Origin: JANQQC01 sp965262255
Lineage (GTDB): Bacteria; Pseudomonadota; Alphaproteobacteria; Caulobacterales; Hyphomonadaceae
NCBI GenBank assembly: GCA_965262255.1
Contig: OZ253505.1
Span: 3,410,001 to 3,474,000 of the forward strand
Reading direction: 5' to 3'
DNA length: 64,000 nt
The position numbers and the translations under genes are program-made. The notes under the pieces were generated by a model. It worked only from the letters and a program-made list of their open reading frames with translations. It searched no databases and was not told where the DNA came from. This document shows, in pieces, positions 56,549 to 64,000 of the stretch (positions are counted from its first letter, which is position 1; each line of letters begins with the position of its first letter).

Positions 56549-57567
56549 CCAGCCTCAACATAGAGTTTACGGGCTTGTGCTTGTTTCGGGCCAAGTTGGT
56601 CTAACGGAGTGTTATTCGTCTCAATCGGAGGAAGGACTTCGAGTCCAGGAGGTAGTGGTACTTCGTCTACGATCGGAAATTCTTTTGTTTCGTCTACCAA
56701 AAGACTTTGACCTTTAACTGTTGACAACCATTCTATAAATTTGATCGCTCCAGTCGTGTTCTTGGCGTGACGTGCTAATGCCGCCCCGGTAATATTTACG
56801 TGGGTTCCGCCCATAGACGAATCGGGGAAGGCAAGGGCTGTTTGTTCTGCAATTTTACGTTTGCTATCGGAATTGCTTTGAGACAGGCGAACCCAATAAT
56901 AGTGATTTACATTAGCAATAGAACATTCTCCCGCGGCAATTGATTCGAGTTGGGCTGTATCTCCTCCTTGAGGAGGTCTAGCGAAGTTTCTAGCGACATT
57001 GCTTGCCCAGTTCGAGGCAGCATCAGTTCCATTCCTGATAATGAACTCCGAAAGCAGGGATAAATTGTATATATTTGAACTTGAGCGAGCGCAGACTTGG
57101 CGGTTGAATTTTGGTAGAGCAAGAACATCATAGTTGCTAACTTCACTAGCTTCTAACTTTCGTGGATCGTACGCAATTCCCCGATATCGTTTTGCGAAGC
57201 CATACCAATAACCGTCTTTGTGTCTAAGATTTGAAGGAATGCGATTGTTTAGGATGTCCGAATCAAAAGGTTGAATGAGATTAGCCGATTGAAACTGCCA
57301 GAATGTTCCGACATCGGAAAGGAGGATTACGTCCGCGAGTCCCGACTCTCCTTCTGCTTTCATAGTTTCTAGAAGTTGGTTAGGGCGAGCCTCTCGAAAC
57401 TGAACGCGAATTCCTGTTTCCTCTTCAAATGTCTTGTACATAACTCGATCGGCTTCATAGTGCCGAGAGCTATATACATTAACTGTTTCTTGTCCTCGTT
57501 GCATGTCTTCTGAAGAGCAAGCAACTAATAGAACAGTGACCAGGGCGACTAGTAAGGGGAATTTCAA
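56539..57567 (-). CDS. fbpA: Ferric-iron ABC transporter substrate-binding lipoprotein
   Basis: 342 residues. Lipoprotein signal ending LLVAC, then VNVYSSRHYEADRVMYKTFEEETG, typical of FbpA/FutA proteins. Tandem tyrosines in NVNHYYWVRL fit the iron-binding site. AGGAGA lies 6 nt before the ATG. First gene of the iron-uptake operon. Confidence 0.9.
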   Translation of the reverse strand: MKFPLLVALVTVLLVACSSEDMQRGQETVNVYSSRHYEADRVMYKTFEEETGIRVQFREARPNQLLETMKAEGESGLADVILLSDVGTFWQFQSANLIQPFDSDILNNRIPSNLRHKDGYWYGFAKRYRGIAYDPRKLEASEVSNYDVLALPKFNRQVCARSSSNIYNLSLLSEFIIRNGTDAASNWASNVARNFARPPQGGDTAQLESIAAGECSIANVNHYYWVRLSQSNSDSKRKIAEQTALAFPDSSMGGTHVNITGAALARHAKNTTGAIKFIEWLSTVKGQSLLVDETKEFPIVDEVPLPPGLEVLPPIETNNTPLDQLGPKQAQARKLYVEAGWE

Positions 57568-58069
57568 TGGAATGTCTCCTAATTGCGAAGTTCGCTCAGT
57601 TTACCTTGGATTAGCGTGAACTGCAAACGGATAAATAATGTAGTTTCGCTGAAAAGTCTGTACGTTTGACGTTTGAGCAGGCTTGAGAGATACATCGATT
57701 GTCGGCGAGCAGAGAACAGGGAACCAGTCTTTTAGGCTTGTCAAATTCGGCATTTGAATTCCAAGTTCGTCGAAACAAGCGTCTTCTGGCGCGAACCCAA
57801 TTGCTTGCCTCAAGAAAGTTTTTTACTCTGCATCGCCCTTATTTGCGTTCTAAGCTAGTTACAGGTTAGAAAATTTGAAAATTGTGATTTTTTCCAAACA
57901 CACTGCGATTTGCCGAAAAAAAGTTATTGACAAATTTTCATAAATCGAGTTTAATCAGCCCAACACAAAGTTTGATTCGACGTGTATAAAGTGACATGCT
58001 GGCGCAAATTTATGATAAACCCGCATGTCGTAGTCCTAGATTTCGTTCAGTAGCAACAGAGAATGATCC
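57568..58069. other. Intergenic region with divergent promoters
   Basis: 502 bases between the divergent iron operon and RHS gene. A 70-codon minus-strand frame at 57601-57813 starts with TTG and matches nothing I know; I do not call it a gene. The rest is AT-rich and includes the RHS promoter. Confidence 0.4.
57927..57955 (+). promoter_or_regulatory. Strong sigma70-type promoter of the RHS gene
   Basis: Consensus TTGACA at 57927-57932 and TTTAAT at 57950-57955 with 17-bp spacing. The transcript would have a leader of about 105 bases before ATG 58070. Confidence 0.7.
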
Positions 58070-61000
58070 ATGAGAAACAAATTTTTGCTTGCAGCTATCC
58101 TATTGTCAAGTTTGTACTTGGGCGGTGCATCGCTCAGTAACGCTGAGTATAGCCCAACTTCGGGGCAACGTAGGTTGCTTTATGATCATGAGGCACATAT
58201 TCCCGACAGGCAAAAGCATGGACCGGATGAGCTTAATATGGGGAAGATGGGGGATTACATTAGCTTGGATACAGGGGAACTATCGTTCCGGCATACTGAC
58301 ATTTCTATACCTGGCAACTTTGATCTTCCTGTGGAATTCACACGAATCATAGACAGTGACCTAGATCGTCCGACATTTACAAATTCGCAAATTCTTACAA
58401 AATCTTCGGGATTAGCCAATTGGGGATTAGACCTTCCTTATATTCTCCTTCCGTCGATAGAGTCATCTGGAGTTCTCGGATGTTACTCCGAATCTACAGA
58501 AGTAGACGAGAAAGACGAAATGTTTGTTGTCCCTCGAATAAGCGTTCCCGGGCAAAGATGGGTCGTGTTAGACACTTCTTCAACCTCTAACTCTGCTGTG
58601 TTTGGGAAAAATGAACCAGATTATACGAATTCGGAGATATGGAAAATTAATCAAACAAAGAAAAATGGCAGGTGTCTTTGGACGGCGATTGACCCAAATG
58701 GTGTAACATACGAATTTGGGCAGCCATTCGCTCTTAAAAAAAAGAATGGAAAGACAAAACATGCTGTTATGATTACGAAACAAACTGATGTCAATGGAAA
58801 CACCGTCACATATACATACGACAGTACGCACAAAAGACTTACGTTGATCGAAGGTAGCGACGGGCGAGAGATAAGTATAGTGTACCGTTATAATGGATTG
58901 GTAGAGTGTATTATAACAGATGACGGTAATCGAGTATGGATGTACGACTTTGACAATGTTTCAATGTACTCAAACGAAAAGTATTTGTCAAAGGTTTGGT
59001 TGAAGCAGGATCGAACACTGTTTTGGAAATATGACACACTGGCTGGAGTAAACAGATATAACTCATTAAGAAGGTTTTCTGGTATCACTCAAGCAAGACG
59101 TTGTGTTTTCGGAAAGCATGCAAGTGTCCGCAACCCTGACGGATTAAGAGCTAATTATGTTACAAAAAAGATTGTTAACTTTGCGCAAGCCAACCCCGGT
59201 AGCAAAGGACGGGAAGGAACCTCACATAGAGCGGCATGTTTATCGTCGTCTGATGGAGGAGATTATGCCGATGGTGTCTCGACGTATGGCAACTTTTCTA
59301 CCAGTTTTAGCTCCGCGGTTGTAAGCAAAACTCTTACTGATGTTGACGGCACAGAATCTATTTGGAGATACGAATACGACGAAGGAGACGAGTTCAATAG
59401 TAATTTAGACTATCGCTCTGTTCACAAAAATCGCAATAGTCCTGTCTATGTAGACATCACGAAGCCTAAAATTCGTAAGGTTACGGATCCTCTAGGAAAC
59501 AAATACGAGTTTGCAATTGGTAGAAGTTTAAACAATTCTGGGAAGCTCGTTTCGATGAAGGTGTTCGAAAAAGGGAGCACGTCTCCTGTTCGAAAAGTCG
59601 AACATGAGTATGAGTTATCTGCAGGTATACTGGGGAAAGCTTGGAATCGAGATAAATCAAGTTACAAAGTAAATGAACACTGGAGCAGAGAAACAAAACA
59701 AATTTGGACAGAAAACTCCGAAAAGTACACAGTTGTTTCCGTTTTTGATGACCTAGGCGCAAAGATCAAGTCAACTAAATCGTCTACTGTTCAAGCAGGA
59801 ACTATTGTTGAAGAAATTGAGATACTTCACGTCGGGTCAAAATGGATACTTGGACTTCCAACTAAGAGAACCGTGAATGGTAAAGAAATATCTGGTGCAG
59901 TCTATGACACACTTGGTCAGATCACCCTAGAAACGAGATTTGGTGAGCAATTTCAACGTTACAAATGGAATGACGCGGGAAACCTTATTGCTGTTCGCAA
60001 TGGTGCTGATCACATAACTGAGTTCTTAAGCTACAAACGCGGATTTCCGAGGCGAGTAGTTCTTCCAAATGATGCGGTTTATGTTTTTAATGTTGACAAT
60101 AACGGTTGGATCACAAGTATAACTGATCCGCATGGCTATAAAGAAATCTTTGGATTTAACAGCAATGGATCACTCTCTAGCATAAATCGTCCAGCGGGAT
60201 ACGCCGATACTACTGTTACATTTACCGCGCCCGTGAAGAATAAAGGAACTATTCAAGTTGAGAAAACCGGACAAAAAATCGTAACGACCACTTTCAACGG
60301 ATACGGGAAGCCTATACTTATTGAAACAAGCAATAAAGCAAAATCAGAATCAATCTTTCGGCAAATCAAATATGACAAACTTGGAGAAAAGGTATTTGAG
60401 TCATGGCCATCAAGTTCAAGAACAGCGTTCGAGGGGCTAAAGTTTAAAAACGATGTGCTAGGACGAATGACACAGATTCAAGAATCTGTAGCGAATTCTG
60501 CAAAAATTGATATTAGCTATTTGACAGATAATCGGATTCGGAGAACAGATGAGAACGGAAATTCAACAGTACTACATTTATCCGGGTACGGATCCCCGTT
60601 TGATGGAGTAGAAACGCTTATCGAGCATCCGAATTCGTTGAAAACCTACCTAACTTACGATAAGTGGCATAACTTGACAGAGATTAGGCACACAGGAAAT
60701 GGTAGAAATTTATACAGAAGGTTCAAATACAATTCCAGACATCAACTGTGCTTAGTATATATGCCAGAGATCGGAACTGAGGCCTACACACATAACTCCG
60801 GAGGACATATAGCAAGTTTAGAGAAAAATGTTGGTGAAAACTACCAATGCGAAGTACCTGAAACTGTTTCAATTTCTAAGCTAAAGGAAACCTGCACAAC
60901 AAAAACATTTTGGTCCGGAACCATGATAGGTTTTGTTGGTAACGTCGTTACTACATGTAACTATGAGAATTCTAACAGAAACAAACCAATAGCTCCTCGA

Positions 61001-62884
61001 GTACCAGTTGACCCATGTCGAGTAACAATATCAGCCAATCACACTAATAGCTCATCGTTGTGTCTTGGTATAAATGCTAGGGCGGAAGCGATGGCTGAGA
61101 ATACTACTATAAAAAATAACACAAACAAGGTTATCTTTGGTCACGATCCATTAGGTAATGTAACGCAAGTTATATTTCCCTCAAATGTAAACGACAAAAA
61201 CATATTTAACACTTATAACGATACTGGAGATTTACTGACATCGGTCCGCGGTGATATAACCTTAACATACAGCTATGGTCAGAAGCGAGAACTGCTTTCC
61301 GAAACATTAAGTATTGATGGCCATACGTTTGTATCAAAAAACGAATACAATAGTACAGGAGGACGTACTTCGATAACCACGCCGAATGATATTAAGATTA
61401 AATTCAAATTGAATGATTTTGATCAGATAACTGGTATATCCATTGGTACAACAAAGTATGTTGACAATATAACATACCATCCAAACGAAATCGTTAAGAC
61501 TGCAAAGTTTAACACTGATGTCTCCAAATTAACCAAAGCACTAAATTATTCAACTACACTGAACAGTAGAATGATGGTTGATAAGTTTAATATTACACAA
61601 AATGGCAGTCCTATTGTTTCTTTTTCTCACAGCTATTTCAAAAACCGAAATATTAAAACTATCACGAATCTGATTGACTCTGCCAAGGGAATAGGGAACC
61701 GCACATATTTTTATGATAAAATTAATCAATTGACTTCGGCGAAGAACAGCACAAGGACGGAATTCTATACTTTCGACATACTTTCTAATTTTTTATCGAA
61801 AAAGTTTGAGTTAGATAAAGTTAAGTATAGCGAGTTAATAGGATACGATATGAATAAAAACCGCGTTAAGAAGATCACAAAACGAAAAGAATCTCCGATT
61901 TCCGGATTAATCAACCATTACACAAGAAAAGACGAAAGCATTAATTTGTCACATGATGAATACGGAAATTTGTCAAAGTATGGTAGTGGAATAAAATTAA
62001 AATCGAATTATAACGGGAGAATAACAGAGGCAACAAGAGAAGACGATTTTACACAATTGTTTTTATACGATGGAACTGGCAATCGTACTAAGTATACAGA
62101 AAAAAATAATGACTTTACATCAACCAAATATGTCTTTTACTCTATCGACGGCGTACCTATGTTTGAGGCGATAACTAATGAGAGTGGTAAGATAATTCAA
62201 AAAGTCGCATTATTTCATTTTCGTAATATAGCGTTACTGAGAATGGAAAGTTGTAATTATTGGATATTCTCGGTTCCATCAAATAACACGAAATTTTTAT
62301 TTACTAACAAGAACACGAAACTAGAGCCTGTAACAGTTAATCCGTTTGGCTCTACTTGGAAAAGTTCAGAACAAGAGCGAAACAATTCATCAGATAGATG
62401 TGAAGCTGAGAACTCGCCTAACAATACTAACAATACTAACAATACTAACAATACCAACAATACTATAGGCTTTCCATACTTACCAGTATTCCCACCAAAC
62501 ACGTGTTTCTTCTGCGGATTAATAGGAATTGCGAGTGAAACTACAAATGTTGGATTTAGAAAAGACAAATACCTATTTCGAAACGTATTCCGAGACTTTC
62601 AAACTGGATTTTATTATTTACCAACTAATAGATATTACGACGCGGATGCAGTTCGATATCTGTCACCTAGTAAATTCAAAGTTGGAGAAGGTTTTAATAA
62701 GAGTAAATATTGGTTAAATTTGTATAGCATTTCTAACAACAATCCAATCAGTCACATTGAAACAGGATTCAGTGAAGGGTTTGGTTTAGCAAAGAATTAC
62801 ATTGATTATGAATTTTTGACTCAGAATGAGTTAATTGAGAAGCACCTACAAACAAAAGAAAGTATACAAAAAAAGGATTTTTAG
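58070..62884 (+). CDS. Exported RHS/YD-repeat protein
   Basis: 1604 residues. Signal peptide cleaved after about Ala25. Then an N-terminal region (GDYISLDTGELSFRHTDISIPGN) common in RHS proteins, many degenerate YD repeats (DVNGNTVTYTYDSTHKRLTLIEG; YDPLGN-like motifs), a Cys-rich insert at about 940-1010, an Asn/Thr low-complexity run, and the RHS core near 1496-1570 (FRDFQTGFYYLPTNRYYDADAVRYLSP, then LYSISNNNPISHIETG). Only about 35 residues follow the core, with no recognisable toxin domain. Such proteins form a shell around a C-terminal effector in other systems; here the effector may be lost or be encoded elsewhere. Confidence 0.85.
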   Translation: MRNKFLLAAILLSSLYLGGASLSNAEYSPTSGQRRLLYDHEAHIPDRQKHGPDELNMGKMGDYISLDTGELSFRHTDISIPGNFDLPVEFTRIIDSDLDRPTFTNSQILTKSSGLANWGLDLPYILLPSIESSGVLGCYSESTEVDEKDEMFVVPRISVPGQRWVVLDTSSTSNSAVFGKNEPDYTNSEIWKINQTKKNGRCLWTAIDPNGVTYEFGQPFALKKKNGKTKHAVMITKQTDVNGNTVTYTYDSTHKRLTLIEGSDGREISIVYRYNGLVECIITDDGNRVWMYDFDNVSMYSNEKYLSKVWLKQDRTLFWKYDTLAGVNRYNSLRRFSGITQARRCVFGKHASVRNPDGLRANYVTKKIVNFAQANPGSKGREGTSHRAACLSSSDGGDYADGVSTYGNFSTSFSSAVVSKTLTDVDGTESIWRYEYDEGDEFNSNLDYRSVHKNRNSPVYVDITKPKIRKVTDPLGNKYEFAIGRSLNNSGKLVSMKVFEKGSTSPVRKVEHEYELSAGILGKAWNRDKSSYKVNEHWSRETKQIWTENSEKYTVVSVFDDLGAKIKSTKSSTVQAGTIVEEIEILHVGSKWILGLPTKRTVNGKEISGAVYDTLGQITLETRFGEQFQRYKWNDAGNLIAVRNGADHITEFLSYKRGFPRRVVLPNDAVYVFNVDNNGWITSITDPHGYKEIFGFNSNGSLSSINRPAGYADTTVTFTAPVKNKGTIQVEKTGQKIVTTTFNGYGKPILIETSNKAKSESIFRQIKYDKLGEKVFESWPSSSRTAFEGLKFKNDVLGRMTQIQESVANSAKIDISYLTDNRIRRTDENGNSTVLHLSGYGSPFDGVETLIEHPNSLKTYLTYDKWHNLTEIRHTGNGRNLYRRFKYNSRHQLCLVYMPEIGTEAYTHNSGGHIASLEKNVGENYQCEVPETVSISKLKETCTTKTFWSGTMIGFVGNVVTTCNYENSNRNKPIAPRVPVDPCRVTISANHTNSSSLCLGINARAEAMAENTTIKNNTNKVIFGHDPLGNVTQVIFPSNVNDKNIFNTYNDTGDLLTSVRGDITLTYSYGQKRELLSETLSIDGHTFVSKNEYNSTGGRTSITTPNDIKIKFKLNDFDQITGISIGTTKYVDNITYHPNEIVKTAKFNTDVSKLTKALNYSTTLNSRMMVDKFNITQNGSPIVSFSHSYFKNRNIKTITNLIDSAKGIGNRTYFYDKINQLTSAKNSTRTEFYTFDILSNFLSKKFELDKVKYSELIGYDMNKNRVKKITKRKESPISGLINHYTRKDESINLSHDEYGNLSKYGSGIKLKSNYNGRITEATREDDFTQLFLYDGTGNRTKYTEKNNDFTSTKYVFYSIDGVPMFEAITNESGKIIQKVALFHFRNIALLRMESCNYWIFSVPSNNTKFLFTNKNTKLEPVTVNPFGSTWKSSEQERNNSSDRCEAENSPNNTNNTNNTNNTNNTIGFPYLPVFPPNTCFFCGLIGIASETTNVGFRKDKYLFRNVFRDFQTGFYYLPTNRYYDADAVRYLSPSKFKVGEGFNKSKYWLNLYSISNNNPISHIETGFSEGFGLAKNYIDYEFLTQNELIEKHLQTKESIQKKDF
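62420..62464 (+). repeat. 9-bp tandem repeat encoding Asn-Asn-Thr
   Basis: Five units of AACAATACT (one ACC variant) inside the RHS gene, just before the core. In-frame slippage would change linker length without breaking the gene. Confidence 0.85.
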
Positions 62885-62903
62885 CGCAACCGACGTTTGA
62901 CTA

Positions 62904-64000
62904 ATGGAGTTTCCAGTGGCACCGAAAGTTATTACAATATTGTTTTTACTTTTTTTTACGATTACCTGTAGCGAAGGTAATCGTTTACCCGATACATCTG
63001 ATTCTTATGGTTCGGGTTCTACGATCAGTTCAAGTAAAAATAACAGTCAAGTTACTAATAATACAACTTCTAGTTCTTCGAACTCTTCGGCAAGAACGAA
63101 TACTGTGACTAGAGATGGTGCAGGCAATACTCAGTATGTGTGGAAAAGAGATATTTTCGACGATTCAAGTTTGTTTAAGGGATGCGCGTTCTCTAGCAAT
63201 GGTGTCGGTAGTACAGGAAACAAAGGGAGCGAACTAACAGAATTGTATTTTTTACGATCGGCTGTTAAAGAGCAGTTTTTTTGGAGTAGTGAACTTACTG
63301 ATATTAGACCGAACGATTATCAGAAAGATCCTAAGAGTTTCGAGAATCATATAGTGAACATGAAAAGTAGTAATGGGTATTACGCAAAATTTCTAAGTAC
63401 TTCTATTACATTTAAGAACGATAACGTTATAAGTAAATACTTGTCTGTTCTGTCTGATGACGAAATAGAAAAGAGTGAAAGAATATCAGCAAGCGCAAGT
63501 TTTGGAATTAATTGGGGGTTGAACGAAGCTAAAAAGAGTAAGAAATTGTTTGTTAGGTTTAAAGAAGTTGCATTAGGAGGAGTACAATATATAAAGCTTC
63601 AGAACGTGAACAGAGGCGATAAGTTGATTAGTTTAGATGGGATTGATGTCAGAAAGCTATTGGAAGCGGGAAATTACGAAAGATTGTATGGGTTATTATA
63701 TCCGAAAAAGGTCGGAGTGGTAAGAAAGTTTGTTTTCGAGAATCGTAGTGATAGAACGAAAAAGACGGTTTTCTTATCATCGTATACTGTTTACGATTTT
63801 ATAATCAATAATCATGAGAAAACGAGATTATTTGTTGAGAATGAGCCTGATCCTTTTAGTATTGGTTATCTCATAATTCCAAGGTTAGACACGCAGAACG
63901 GAGTAGCTGAGAGAGAACTAAATCACGCTTTCGACAAGATGAAAAACTTCTATAAGGTTAAAGATTTGATTGTTGATTTTAGGTATACTTCGAAAGGATC
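62904..64000 (+). CDS. S41-peptidase-like lipoprotein (3' partial)
   Basis: The frame from ATG 62904 is open to the window end (365 codons). A hydrophobic N-terminus ends FFTITCSEG, a possible lipoprotein site, followed by a Ser/Asn/Thr-rich linker. A PDZ-like stretch (NRGDKLISLDGIDVRKLL) and then IGYLIIPRLDT...DLIVDFRYTSKG match the start of the S41 (C-terminal processing peptidase) domain; the catalytic Ser lies beyond the window. It begins 19 nt after the RHS stop and is probably cotranscribed, so processing of the RHS protein is a reasonable guess. Confidence 0.7.
   Translation, partial: MEFPVAPKVITILFLLFFTITCSEGNRLPDTSDSYGSGSTISSSKNNSQVTNNTTSSSSNSSARTNTVTRDGAGNTQYVWKRDIFDDSSLFKGCAFSSNGVGSTGNKGSELTELYFLRSAVKEQFFWSSELTDIRPNDYQKDPKSFENHIVNMKSSNGYYAKFLSTSITFKNDNVISKYLSVLSDDEIEKSERISASASFGINWGLNEAKKSKKLFVRFKEVALGGVQYIKLQNVNRGDKLISLDGIDVRKLLEAGNYERLYGLLYPKKVGVVRKFVFENRSDRTKKTVFLSSYTVYDFIINNHEKTRLFVENEPDPFSIGYLIIPRLDTQNGVAERELNHAFDKMKNFYKVKDLIVDFRYTSKG

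Noticed and set aside
57601..57813. 70-codon minus-strand frame upstream of the RHS gene
   Set aside because: TTG start, no ribosome site seen, no recognisable family.

Overview
The window looks like a chromosomal segment of a low-to-moderate GC alphaproteobacterium. The evidence is gene order: rpsF-rpsR-rplI-dnaB, fabD-fabG-acpP-fabF-mltG-gmk, and a thioredoxin/TPR - LON-domain - Trm112-like trio are all arrangements typical of that class. I cannot name the species.

Layout. (1) 1-18424: the 3' part of a giant autotransporter adhesin. At least 6140 residues are visible and the gene enters from outside the window. It is built of beta-helical repeats arranged in large super-modules, then a PPGTS linker and an outer-membrane beta-barrel. 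(2) 18425-25270: a degenerate accessory cluster with three tandem copies of a two-gene module (GNAT-like acetyltransferase, then an XRE/HTH-like protein). Every acetyltransferase copy is broken. Four HTH copies are intact and one is broken. One leader is split by a complete IS630-family element with visible ends and TA target duplication. A frameshifted HNH nuclease closes the cluster. (3) 25409-36187: housekeeping core. On the minus strand are ribosomal proteins, replicative helicase and an Mla-type lipid ABC pair. On the plus strand are fatty-acid synthesis genes, mltG and gmk. (4) 36188-38459: an IS481-family transposase remnant and two exported ankyrin-repeat proteins. (5) 38460-48581: rhlE, sodB, a squalene/phytoene-synthase-fold protein, two acyl-CoA dehydrogenases translationally coupled to a bifunctional NAD(P)HX repair enzyme, the Trm112-like/LON/thioredoxin operon and an MFS transporter. 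(6) 48659-51650: a tRNA-Leu(UAA) gene interrupted by a 219-nt group I intron, followed at once by an AbiE-type cassette in which one toxin is flanked by two different antitoxin-like genes. (7) 51714-57567: exported DsbA-like protein, M48-TPR protease and a ferric-iron ABC transporter, all on the minus strand. (8) 58070-64000: an exported RHS/YD-repeat protein with a strong promoter, followed by an S41-peptidase-like lipoprotein cut off by the window end.

Functional themes. Core genes serve translation, replication, lipid synthesis and envelope maintenance. The accessory blocks are surface or conflict-type genes (giant adhesin, RHS protein, AbiE cassette, GNAT-HTH array) marked by duplication, transposon insertion and pseudogene formation. 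The strongest items for follow-up are the intron-split tRNA-Leu, the GNAT-HTH array with decaying acetyltransferases and mostly intact partners, and the antitoxin-toxin-antitoxin AbiE arrangement. All family assignments come from reading motifs by eye; no database search was run.
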